Source: Cupriavidus cauae (GTDB taxonomy: Bacteria; Pseudomonadota; Gammaproteobacteria; Burkholderiales; Burkholderiaceae). Taken from it: a DNA stretch of 64,000 bases. Below the pieces are notes generated by a model that was given only the letters and a program-made list of their open reading frames with translations, made no database searches and was not told the DNA's origin. The position numbers were made by a program, and so were the translations under genes. Below, piece by piece: positions 53,935 through 62,484 of the stretch (within the stretch, counting starts at the first letter, position 1; each line of letters begins with the position of its first letter). Where the stretch lies: the NCBI RefSeq assembly GCF_008632125.1, contig NZ_VWRN01000025.1, positions 122,790 through 186,789 of the forward strand, given 5' to 3'.

Positions 53935-56118
53935 ATGGAGATCAGGCACGCTCGCCGCGTCGGCACGGCGCGGGCGATGGGATGGCGATTGGCTGCGGTG
54001 ACCGCGGTCGCCGCGGCAACGCTGCTGGCCGGTTGCGGCGGCGACGACGATGGCGGTCCGTCGACCGGCGGTCCGCCCGGAGGCGGCGGGCAGGCGGCGA
54101 CCCCGGCGATCACGCTGACGATTTCCGCGCGCGAGGACTTTCCCGGCAGCTTCGGCAGCGTCGGCGCCTACGAGAAGCTGACCGGCTCGCTGCACGGCGA
54201 GGTCGATCCGAAGGACCCGCGCAACGCGGTAATCCAGGACCTTGAGCTCGCGCCGGTCAATGCGCGCGGCATGGTCGAGTACACCACCGAGTTCGTGATG
54301 CTCAAGCCGAAGGACATCGGCAAGGCCGGCGGCGTGCTGCGCTATGACGCCCCCAATCGCGGCAATATCCTGACCATGCCGAACCCGGCCGCGGTGCCGG
54401 GCGATGCGGTCTATTTCGAGCGCGGCTATGTGTTCCTGTACGCGGCGTGGCAGGGCGACGTGCCCAAGAGCTCGCCGGCGCGGCTGACGCTGAGCGTGCC
54501 GGTGGCGCGCAACAAGGACGGCAGCAGCATCACCGGCCCGTACGCGGCGGAGCTGGTGCCAAGCGCCGCGACCTCGACCATGAGCCTGCCCGGCGGCGTG
54601 TTCAACGGCTCGATGATTCCCTATGCGCCGGCCAGCCTCGACAACACCCAGCCCGGCTACACGCTGACGCGCCGCGTCAACGAGACCGATCCACGCGTGC
54701 CGATCGCGCCGTCGGAATGGAAGTTCGCCGACTGCGGCCCCGGCGGCGCGCCGTTTCCCGGCAAGCCCGACGGCAGCAAGGTCTGCCTGAAGGACGGCTT
54801 CCAGCCAGGCTATCTGTACGAGATCACCTACGTGGCCAAGGATCCGAAGGTGATGGGCGTGGGCCTGGCGGCGCTGCGCGACACGGTGACCTTCTTCCGC
54901 CATCGCAGCGCCGACGCGGCCGGCACGCCCAATCCGATCGCCGGCGCGATCCGCTACGCGATCGGGCAGGGCACCTCGCAGTCGGGCAATGCGATGAAGA
55001 CCTTCCTGCATCTGGGCTTCAACGCGGCGCTGGACGGCGGCAAGGTGTTCGACGGCATCTTCGCGCATGTGGCCGCGCGCCAGACCAATATCAACACGCG
55101 CTTCGCGGTGCCGGGCGGCGGCGGTGGCCTGCGCACCGACCATCGCGCCTTCGGCCAGACCGCGCCGCGCGGGCTGGCGGCCGACTACGAGGACGCGGTC
55201 GCGGGCCGCACCGGCGGCGTGATGAAGCGCTGCAGCGAGACGCGCACCTGCCCGCGCTTCTTCCTCGGCCTGTCGGGCACCGAGTTCTGGCAGCTGCAGG
55301 GCTCGCCGGTGCTGACCGACGCCTACGGTTTCACCGACCTGAAGCAGCCGGACAATGCGCGCATCTACTACTACGCCAGTACGCAGCACGGCGGCCGCTC
55401 CGCGCAGATCAACTACAACCCCGCGCAGACGGTCTATCCGGCCGGCTCGATGATCGACTTCGCCGATACCTTCCGCGCGCTGTTCATCGCGCTGGAGGAC
55501 TGGGTCGCGCGCGACATCGCGCCGCCGGACAGCCAGGTGCCGCGCATCGCCGACGGCACGCTGGTGCGGCCCGACCAGTTGCAGGTGCCGGTGATCAAGG
55601 GTGTCAGTTTCGCCGGCCCGAGCGGAACGGTGCCGATCCCCGACTTCCAGTACCTCGGCCGCTACAACGGCTTCCCGCTGCTCGACTACGGCCCGCAGTA
55701 CCGGCCGCAGGACGAGTCCGGCATTGCGACCGTGGTGCCGCCCGCCTATCTGGGCCGCGACTACGCGATCCTGGTGCCGCAGCTCGATCCCACCACCGGC
55801 CTGGCGAAGGCGGGCATCCGCGCGCTCGACGTGCAGGCGCCGGTCGGCACCAGCCTCGAGTTCAACTACGTGGCCACGCCCGGCATCGTCGATCTCGTCA
55901 ATCTGGGCGGCAGCTACATCCCCTTTCACAAGACCGAGGCCGCGCGCACCGCGGCCGGCGACCAGCGGCCCTCGCTGGAGGCGCTGTATGGCGACCAGGC
56001 CGGCTATCTGGCGAAGCTGCGCACGGCCGCCGACGCGCTGGTGTCGCAGCGCTTCCTGCTGCCCGCCGACGCACAGCGCGCGATCGCGCGCGCCCAGGCC
56101 AATCCGGTGCTGCCGTGA
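53935..56118 (+). CDS. alpha/beta-hydrolase domain lipoprotein (Abhydrolase_10-like)
   Basis: A 727-residue predicted lipoprotein. The lipobox is LLAGC at about residue 34, followed by a Gly/Asp/Pro linker (GGDDDGGPSTGGPPGGGG). The body resembles the alpha/beta hydrolase domain family PF20091: IGQGTSQSGNAMKTFLHLGFN contains the Gly-x-Ser-x-Gly nucleophile elbow, and NARIYYYASTQHGG is near the predicted active site. It should act at the cell surface or in the periplasm on an ester or lactone. It follows the CoA-transferase gene and precedes a tannase, 32 bp away. Confidence 0.75.
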   Translation: MEIRHARRVGTARAMGWRLAAVTAVAAATLLAGCGGDDDGGPSTGGPPGGGGQAATPAITLTISAREDFPGSFGSVGAYEKLTGSLHGEVDPKDPRNAVIQDLELAPVNARGMVEYTTEFVMLKPKDIGKAGGVLRYDAPNRGNILTMPNPAAVPGDAVYFERGYVFLYAAWQGDVPKSSPARLTLSVPVARNKDGSSITGPYAAELVPSAATSTMSLPGGVFNGSMIPYAPASLDNTQPGYTLTRRVNETDPRVPIAPSEWKFADCGPGGAPFPGKPDGSKVCLKDGFQPGYLYEITYVAKDPKVMGVGLAALRDTVTFFRHRSADAAGTPNPIAGAIRYAIGQGTSQSGNAMKTFLHLGFNAALDGGKVFDGIFAHVAARQTNINTRFAVPGGGGGLRTDHRAFGQTAPRGLAADYEDAVAGRTGGVMKRCSETRTCPRFFLGLSGTEFWQLQGSPVLTDAYGFTDLKQPDNARIYYYASTQHGGRSAQINYNPAQTVYPAGSMIDFADTFRALFIALEDWVARDIAPPDSQVPRIADGTLVRPDQLQVPVIKGVSFAGPSGTVPIPDFQYLGRYNGFPLLDYGPQYRPQDESGIATVVPPAYLGRDYAILVPQLDPTTGLAKAGIRALDVQAPVGTSLEFNYVATPGIVDLVNLGGSYIPFHKTEAARTAAGDQRPSLEALYGDQAGYLAKLRTAADALVSQRFLLPADAQRAIARAQANPVLP

Positions 56119-56150
56119 AGCGGCACCGGCGCAACGGAAGGAGAGACATC

Positions 56151-57806
56151 ATGACCAAGCCAGGACCCTGGCGTGTCCATGCGGCCGCGCTGGCCGCGGC
56201 AGCCGCGGCGGCCGTGACGCTGGTCGCCTGCGGCGGGGGCGACGATCCGCCGCCTGAGCCGCCTGAGCCGCCGCAGGCCGGCAATCCGCAGCCCAGATCG
56301 TGCGCGCAGATGGCGGCAGCGGTGCTCGACGGCGCCGCCGTGCAGTCGGCCACCGAGATCGCCGCCGGCAGCTTCTCGCCCAATGCCGGCACCACGCTGA
56401 CCGTGCCCGCCTTCTGCCGCGTGCAGGCGGTGGCGCGGCCCAGCAGCGATTCCGAGATCCGCTTCGAAGTGTGGATTCCGGCCGCCGCGCAATGGAACGG
56501 CAAGCTGCTGGTGACCGGCAATGGCGGCTACAGCCCGGCGCTGGGCTACCGCGCGATGGCGATGGGGCTCGCGCGCGGCTACGCCACCGTCGGCGGCGAT
56601 ACCGGCCATCAGTCGGCCAATCCGAACGACATGCTGTTCGGCGTCAACCATCCGGAGAAGATCGTCGACTGGGGCACGCGCTCGATCCATGCCATCACGG
56701 TGCCGAGCAAACGGCTGGTCGCCGACATGCACGCGCGCGACATCGAGCGCGCGTACTTCTACGGCTGCTCGACCGGCGGCCACCAGGGCTATGCCCAGGC
56801 GCAGCGCTATCCGGACGATTTCGACGGCATCATCGCCGGCGCGCCGGGCAACAACCGGGTGCGGCTCAATGCCGGCTTCCTGTGGCAATTCCTCGCCAAC
56901 CACCGTCCCAACGACAATCTGTCGCCAATCATCCCGGCGGCCAAGCTGACGATGGTGACGCGCGCCGCGGTGGCGGCCTGCGATGCCGACGATGGCGTCA
57001 CCGACGGCGTGGTCGACGATCCGCGCCAATGCGGCTTCGATCCGGCAACGCTGCAATGCAGCGGCGCCGACGCGGACAATTGCCTGACCGCCGAACAGGT
57101 GTCGGCGCTGAAGGCCATGTACGCAGGGCCGCGCAATCCGCGCACCGGGGAGCAGGTCTATCCCGGCTGGCCAAAGACCAGCGAGGCGCTGTTCACGGTG
57201 GCCGGCGCACCGGTAGGCTGGAACACCTACTGGGGCACGACCGAGCCCACGCGCGCCGATTTCTGGCGCTACTGGGTCTTCGACAATCCGCAATGGAACT
57301 GGTGGACCTTCGATTTCGATCGCGACCTGGCCTATGCCGACGCCAAGGTCGGCACGATGGTCGATCAGACCAACGCCGATCTGTCGGCCTTCAAGGCCGG
57401 CGGCGGCAAGCTGCTGGTCTACAACGGCTGGCAGGACCCGGTGGTCAACGCGGTCGATACCATCGCCTACTACGATCGCGTCAAGGCGGCGCAAGGCTCG
57501 CAAGCCGCCACCGACGCGTTCTTCCGGCTCTTCATGGTGCCCGGCATGGGGCACTGCTCGGGCGGGCCGGGTACCACGCAGTTCGGCAACGGCGATACGC
57601 CGGCGCCGGTGGTCGATGCGCAGCATGACATCCTGGAGGCGCTCGATGCCTGGGTCACGCGCGGGACGGCGCCGGAGCGCATCGTCGCTTCCGCGGTCAG
57701 CGGCGGCGCGGTGACGCGCACCCGGCCCCTGTGCCCGTATCCGCGCAAGGCGGTCTATCAGGGCAGCGGCAGCACCGACGATGCGGCCAATTTCACGTGC
57801 CGCTAG
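56151..57806 (+). CDS. tannase/feruloyl-esterase family lipoprotein
   Basis: A 551-residue protein. The lipobox is LVAC at about residue 25, then a Pro/Glu linker (PPPEPPEPPQ). The tannase fold is clear: TGNGGYSPALGYRAMAMGLARGY, YFYGCSTGGHQGYAQAQRYPDDFDG with the Ser nucleophile in CSTGG, KLLVYNGWQDPVVN with the acid, and FMVPGMGHCSGGPG with the His. The two Cys that flank the active site are kept. It hydrolyses ester bonds of aromatic acids such as gallate or ferulate esters. GGAAGGAGAG precedes the ATG. Confidence 0.88.
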   Translation: MTKPGPWRVHAAALAAAAAAAVTLVACGGGDDPPPEPPEPPQAGNPQPRSCAQMAAAVLDGAAVQSATEIAAGSFSPNAGTTLTVPAFCRVQAVARPSSDSEIRFEVWIPAAAQWNGKLLVTGNGGYSPALGYRAMAMGLARGYATVGGDTGHQSANPNDMLFGVNHPEKIVDWGTRSIHAITVPSKRLVADMHARDIERAYFYGCSTGGHQGYAQAQRYPDDFDGIIAGAPGNNRVRLNAGFLWQFLANHRPNDNLSPIIPAAKLTMVTRAAVAACDADDGVTDGVVDDPRQCGFDPATLQCSGADADNCLTAEQVSALKAMYAGPRNPRTGEQVYPGWPKTSEALFTVAGAPVGWNTYWGTTEPTRADFWRYWVFDNPQWNWWTFDFDRDLAYADAKVGTMVDQTNADLSAFKAGGGKLLVYNGWQDPVVNAVDTIAYYDRVKAAQGSQAATDAFFRLFMVPGMGHCSGGPGTTQFGNGDTPAPVVDAQHDILEALDAWVTRGTAPERIVASAVSGGAVTRTRPLCPYPRKAVYQGSGSTDDAANFTCR

Positions 57807-57981
57807 CGGGCAGCGTCCGCTGGAAGGGAGGCAGAAGTTGCAAGGCATGTAAGACCGTTCCGGGCCGGGACAAGGCACGGATCGCGACCGGCGGGGTCGA
57901 CAACGCCCCGCCGCCGTGGTCCGCGCCTTGCTGCATGTCGGCTGGCGCCGATCCGGCGTCGACCGACCGAGGAGGGATGTC

Positions 57982-58311
57982 ATGCCTCACGAGCAATATC
58001 AAGCCTGTATCGATGCCTGCACGCGCTGCGCGCAGGCCTGCCGTCACTGTGCGGCGTCCTGCCTGCAGGAACACGATGTGCAGAAGATGACCGACTGCAT
58101 CCGGCTGGACCTGGACTGTGCCGGCATTTGCGAACTTTCGGTGGCCTATATGTCGCGCGGCAGCGAGCATTCGCGCCAGCTATGTACGCTGTGCGCGCAG
58201 ATCTGCGAGGGCTGCGCCGAGGAGTGCGCGCGCCATCAGGCCCAGCATTGCCAGCAATGCGCACAGGCCTGCCGCGATTGCGCGCAGGCGTGCCGGCAGA
58301 TGGCGGCGTGA
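57982..58311 (+). CDS. Cys-rich four-helix-bundle copper-storage-like protein (DUF326)
   Basis: A 109-residue protein with about 20 Cys, mostly as CxxxC pairs along helices: ACIDACTRCAQACRHCAASC, CIRLDLDCAGICEL, LCTLCAQICEGCAEEC and CQQCAQACRDCAQACRQ. This is the DUF326/Csp fold, where Cys lining a four-helix bundle bind many Cu(I) ions. No signal peptide is present, so it is the cytosolic Csp3-like type. GGAGGG precedes the ATG. It is followed by a palindrome and a TonB receptor. Confidence 0.85.
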   Translation: MPHEQYQACIDACTRCAQACRHCAASCLQEHDVQKMTDCIRLDLDCAGICELSVAYMSRGSEHSRQLCTLCAQICEGCAEECARHQAQHCQQCAQACRDCAQACRQMAA

Positions 58312-58413
58312 CGGCGGCTTGCCGTTTGCGGTTTGCGGGGCTGCGGGACCTTGCAGGGCCGGCGGAACCTGCCGCCAGGGAGTGGAGCGATGGCCGATGT
58401 CACCCATGATGCG

Positions 58414-58432
58414 GCACTGTGTCACATAGTGC
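58414..58432. promoter_or_regulatory. palindromic candidate operator before a TonB receptor
   Basis: GCACTGTGTCACATAGTGC is a 19-bp palindrome with only one mismatched pair, 69 bp upstream of the receptor start. It is a good size for a dimeric regulator site. The regulator is not identifiable. Confidence 0.55.
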
Positions 58433-58501
58433 ACCGGCGCGTGGCGGTATATCGTCGCGCACCGGTTTCGCGTCCGCGACTCGCCATTCCGTCAGAACCT
58501 C

Positions 58502-60691
58502 ATGCCCCGCGCCGCTCCGCCTTGCCCTGGACCGACCTCGCGCTACCGCGCATCCCATGCCGTTTCCGCGGCGCTGACGGCAGCGTCGCTGGCGTGGACA
58601 TTCCCGCTGCTGGCGCAGACGGCCGACCGGGCCACTGACGGTCCCGCCGACAGCGCCCCCGGCGGCGCCACTGACGGAGCGCCCGACGGCACCGTCACGC
58701 TGCCCACCGCGACCGTCACGGCGGCCGCTCCCGGCTCGCCGACGGTGCCGGCGGTGGTCCGGCAGCGCGCCACGCTGTTCGGCACCGTCGGCTCGGTCGG
58801 CTTCGTCGATGCGCAGTCCCATGCGGACAGCTATGCCAGCAATGTGCGCGATGTCCTGAAGGACACGCCGGGCGTCTACGTGCAGGAGCGCTATGGCCAG
58901 GAGCTGCGGCTGTCGATTCGCGGCTCCGGCATCGCGCGCGGCTATCACGTCCGCGGCATCGACGTGCTGCAGGACGGCGTGCCGACCAACTTCGCCGACG
59001 GCAGCGGCGACTTCTATCAGATCGATCCGCTCGCGCTGCAGGCCACCGAGGTGTACAAGGGCGGCAACGGCCTGGCCTATGGCAGCACCACGCTGGGCGG
59101 CGCGATCAATTTCACCACGCCCACCGCGCTGACCGCGCCGGCGCCGAACCAGCTGCGGCTCGAGGGCGGCAGCTTCGGCACCGCCCGCGCCAGCGCGCAG
59201 GTGTCGCGCCAGTTTGGCGCCTTCGATTTCCTCGCCAACCTGAGCGTCAATCGCGCCGACGGCTATCGCGAGCACCAGCGCGGCCAGTACCAGCAGTTCA
59301 ATGCCAACTTCGGCTATCGCCTCAGCCCGGATGTCGAGACGCGCTTCTATCTCGGCGTCTATGTGGTCGACCAGGACCTGCCGGGCACGCTGTCGCTGGC
59401 CGACGCCCTGAACCAGCCTCGCCGCGCCTCGGCCGGCGCGCTGGCGCTCGATCAGGCCCGCGACACGCGCACGGAGCGCCTGGCCAACGTGACGACCATC
59501 CGGCTGGGGGAAGGGCAGCAGCTGGACCTGCGCAGCTGGGTGATCCACAAGGACCTGCATCACCCGATCTTCCAGGTGATCGACCAGGACAGCTGGACCT
59601 ATGGCTTCGCGCCGCGCTATACCGGGCGCGGCAGCGTCGGCGGCATGCGCAACGAGCTGATCGTCGGCGGCCGTTTCTTCGGCGGCACCGGCGATTCCCG
59701 CCACTACCTGAACCAGGGCGGAAGCCGGGGCGCGCAGACGCTGAACGCACGCCAGCAGGCGGCCAACTACGAGGCGTATCTGGAAAACCGGCTCTATCTG
59801 CTGCCCACGGTGGCGCTGATGGCCGGGGCCAAGGCTTATCGCGCCGAGCGGCGCTATACCGACCACGGTGGCCTGGCGGCCAATCCGGTGGCCAAGTCCG
59901 ACCGCGATACCTTCAGCGGCATCAACCCCAAGATCGGCGTGCTGTGGGAACCGGCCCCCGAGGTGCAGGCCTTCGTCGATATCACGCGCAGCGCCGACGT
60001 GCCGGACTTTTCGGATCTGCTGCAGACCATCGGCAGCGCCCAGCGCTTCGTGCCGCTGGCGGTGCAGCGCGGCTGGACGCTGGAGATCGGCACGCGTGGG
60101 CGGCGCGAGCGCTTCGGCTGGGATGTCGCCGCCTACCGCTCGCTGGTGCGCGACCAGATGCTGCAGTTCGCCACCGGCCCCGACATCCCGGCCTCGACGT
60201 TCAACGCGGGCCGCACCACGCTGCAGGGCGTGGAGCTGGGCGTCGATGCCGATCTGCTGCGCGGCGTGCTGACCCCGGGCGATCGCCTCAACGTGGCGCA
60301 GCTATGGAACTACAGCGATTTCCGCTTCCACAACGACCGGCGCTACGGCAACAACCGCATCGCCGGCGTGCCTGAGCATGTCCTGCGTACCACGCTGACC
60401 TACGGCGTGGGCGAGCGCTGGCGCATTGCCGGCACGCTCGACTGGGTGCCCAGCGGCGCCTGGGTCGACTATGCCAATACGATGCGCGCGCCGGGCTACG
60501 CGCTGTTCGGCCTGCACGCGTCCTACCGCTTCGGCGGCGGCGTGACGCTGTTCGTCGATGCCCGCAATCTGGGCGACAAGCGCTATGTCAGCGACTTCGG
60601 CACGGTGGCCGACGCGCGCAGCGCGAACACCGCGGTGTTCTACCCGGGCAGCGGGCGGGCCATCTACGCCGGGCTGCAATATCGCTTCTGA
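58502..60691 (+). CDS. TonB-dependent outer-membrane receptor
   Basis: A 729-residue receptor. Signal region VSAALTAASLAWTFPLLAQ, then a low-complexity Thr/Asp/Gly lead (TDGPADSAPGGATDGAPDG). The plug contains VRDVLKDTPGVYVQERYGQELRLSIRGSGIARGYHVRGIDVLQDG and YKGGNGLAYGSTTLGGAINF; the barrel ends IYAGLQYRF with a terminal Phe. The sequence fits the general Fe/metal or catecholate branch rather than vitamin B12. The ligand is unknown; the Csp-like gene upstream hints at metal, but that is only position. Confidence 0.85.
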   Translation: MPRAAPPCPGPTSRYRASHAVSAALTAASLAWTFPLLAQTADRATDGPADSAPGGATDGAPDGTVTLPTATVTAAAPGSPTVPAVVRQRATLFGTVGSVGFVDAQSHADSYASNVRDVLKDTPGVYVQERYGQELRLSIRGSGIARGYHVRGIDVLQDGVPTNFADGSGDFYQIDPLALQATEVYKGGNGLAYGSTTLGGAINFTTPTALTAPAPNQLRLEGGSFGTARASAQVSRQFGAFDFLANLSVNRADGYREHQRGQYQQFNANFGYRLSPDVETRFYLGVYVVDQDLPGTLSLADALNQPRRASAGALALDQARDTRTERLANVTTIRLGEGQQLDLRSWVIHKDLHHPIFQVIDQDSWTYGFAPRYTGRGSVGGMRNELIVGGRFFGGTGDSRHYLNQGGSRGAQTLNARQQAANYEAYLENRLYLLPTVALMAGAKAYRAERRYTDHGGLAANPVAKSDRDTFSGINPKIGVLWEPAPEVQAFVDITRSADVPDFSDLLQTIGSAQRFVPLAVQRGWTLEIGTRGRRERFGWDVAAYRSLVRDQMLQFATGPDIPASTFNAGRTTLQGVELGVDADLLRGVLTPGDRLNVAQLWNYSDFRFHNDRRYGNNRIAGVPEHVLRTTLTYGVGERWRIAGTLDWVPSGAWVDYANTMRAPGYALFGLHASYRFGGGVTLFVDARNLGDKRYVSDFGTVADARSANTAVFYPGSGRAIYAGLQYRF

Positions 60692-60790
60692 AGCGGCGGC
60701 GCGCAGCCAGCGCGACGCCGTTCCCGCGGGGCACGCCAGCGGCCCGGCAGGCCGCGGGGTCGCCGCCGTGCCGCCGGGGCGACGGCCTGC

Positions 60791-62113
60791 TCAGTGTTCG
60801 TGATGCAGGTACTTGGCCTGGCGCGGCAGCCGCAGGCTGACCAGGAAGGCCACCACCATCATCGCGGTCACGTACCAGTAGAAGGCGGACTCGTGGCCGA
60901 CCGACTTCAGGCCGAGCGCGACGTATTCCGCCGAGCCGCCGAAGATGGCGTTGGCGATCGCATAGGCCAGGCCGACGCCCAGCGCGCGCACTTCGGGCGG
61001 GAACATCTCGGCCTTGACGATGCCGCTGATCGACGTATAGAGGCTGACCACCGCCATCGACAGCGTGATCAGCACGAAGGCGACCGCCGGATTGGTGATG
61101 GTATGCAGAGCGGTCAGCACCGGCACCGTGATCAGCGCGCCGAGCGCGCCGAACAGCATCATGTTGGTACGCCGGCCGATGCGGTCCGACAGCGCGCCGA
61201 ACACGGGCTGCATGCACATGTAGACGAACAGCGCGCCCGTCATCACGTAGCTGGCGGTCTTGATCGGCATGCCGGCGGTGTTCACCAGGTACTTCTGCAT
61301 GTAGGTGGTGAACGTATAGAAGATCAGCGAGCCGCCGGCGGTGTAGCCAAGCACGGTGAAGAAGGCCGCCTTGTGGTCGCGCAGCAGCGCGACCACGCTG
61401 CCGGCGTCCTTGGTGTTGCGCGTGTCGGCGCTGGACGTTTCATGCAGCGTACGGCGCAGCAGCAGCGCCACCACCGCGGTGATCGCGCCGATCACGAAGG
61501 GAATGCGCCAGGCCCAGGTCCTGAGCTCCTGCTCGGTGTACAGCTGCTGCAGCACGACGACCACCAGCACCGCCAGCAACTGGCCGCCGATCAGCGTCAC
61601 GTACTGGAACGACGAGAAGAAGCCGCGCCGGCCCTTGAGCGCGACCTCGCTCATGTAGGTGGCGGTGGTGCCGTATTCCCCGCCGACCGACAGGCCCTGC
61701 AGCAGGCGCGCCAGCAGCAGCAGGGCGGGCGCCCACATGCCGATGCTGTCGTAGGTCGGCAGGCAGGCGATCATCAGCGAGCCGGTGCACATCATCACCA
61801 CCGAGATCAGCAGCGAACTCTTGCGCCCGTGGCGGTCGGCGATGCGGCCGAACACCCAGCCGCCGATCGGCCGCATCAGAAAGCCCGCGGCGAATACGCC
61901 TGCGGTATTGAGCAGCTGCACGGTGGGATCGGACTGCGGGAAGAAGGAGTGCGCGAAATAGATCGCGCAGAACGCGTAGATATAGAAGTCGAACCATTCG
62001 ACGAGATTGCCGGACGACGCGGCGACGATCGCGAACACGCGGCGGCGGCTGTCATGTTCCCGGTCATGGTCCGTCTTGCCGGCCGGAATGGTGGTGCTGG
62101 TCAGTTCTGTCAT
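60791..62113 (-). CDS. MFS transporter, metabolite:H+ symporter (KgtP-like)
   Basis: A 440-residue inner-membrane protein with 12 predicted helices. [28 protein letters not shown] and [26 protein letters not shown] are MHS-family signatures (2-oxoglutarate, shikimate, proline/betaine type). [17 protein letters not shown] and [14 protein letters not shown] are the repeated loop motifs. The substrate is probably an organic acid. No adjacent enzyme fixes it. Its 5' side faces a 371-bp spacer shared with sbcC. Confidence 0.87.
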   Translation of the reverse strand: MTELTSTTIPAGKTDHDREHDSRRRVFAIVAASSGNLVEWFDFYIYAFCAIYFAHSFFPQSDPTVQLLNTAGVFAAGFLMRPIGGWVFGRIADRHGRKSSLLISVVMMCTGSLMIACLPTYDSIGMWAPALLLLARLLQGLSVGGEYGTTATYMSEVALKGRRGFFSSFQYVTLIGGQLLAVLVVVVLQQLYTEQELRTWAWRIPFVIGAITAVVALLLRRTLHETSSADTRNTKDAGSVVALLRDHKAAFFTVLGYTAGGSLIFYTFTTYMQKYLVNTAGMPIKTASYVMTGALFVYMCMQPVFGALSDRIGRRTNMMLFGALGALITVPVLTALHTITNPAVAFVLITLSMAVVSLYTSISGIVKAEMFPPEVRALGVGLAYAIANAIFGGSAEYVALGLKSVGHESAFYWYVTAMMVVAFLVSLRLPRQAKYLHHEH

Positions 62114-62484
62114 GGGAGATCGCTGAGTAGGACGCCGGCGCTCAGGCGTGGACACGCGTGCGCCGGCGTCGGGCGAAGCGTGCGGCGGGGCACCGCCGCT
62201 GCAACAGAGGCCGCCCGCGGCCAGGGAGCTGGCGGGCGGACGGCAGGGCGGTATAAGGGTAACCCCTAGGGCGTGATCCTGCACGGCACGGCGGTGCGGC
62301 CGTCGGAAAGGGGCGATGGCGAGCCCAGGCATGGCGCGGGATGGCGCGCGATTGTTCGGGATCGCGAACACAGTGTCTGGTGGAGCGTCTGCGCAAGGGC
62401 GGGCGCCGGCCCTCTCCCCCGGCCTTCTCCCGCGCGCGGGAGAGGGCCGGGGGAGAGGGTAAAGGGCAGGGCCCCGCTACACCG
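62114..62484. other. MFS-sbcC intergenic region
   Basis: A 371-bp spacer upstream of the MFS gene and downstream of sbcC; both genes are on the same strand. It should hold the MFS promoter. The only clear structure is a long palindrome next to the sbcC end. Confidence 0.5.
62410..62459. repeat. long GC-rich palindrome downstream of sbcC
   Basis: CCCTCTCCCCCGGCC and GGCCGGGGGAGAGGG are perfect 15-bp arms, and an inner palindrome TCTCCCGCGCGCGGGAGA fills the space, so nearly the whole 50 bases can fold into one hairpin. Elements of this sequence type are dispersed repeats in beta- and gammaproteobacteria. It lies 26 bp after the sbcC stop, and may serve as its terminator structure. Confidence 0.7.

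Noticed and set aside
54447..56150. Long upstream extension of the tannase frame.
   Set aside because: It overlaps the hydrolase gene in another phase. The tannase ATG at 56151 has a strong ribosome-binding site and begins a lipoprotein signal peptide.
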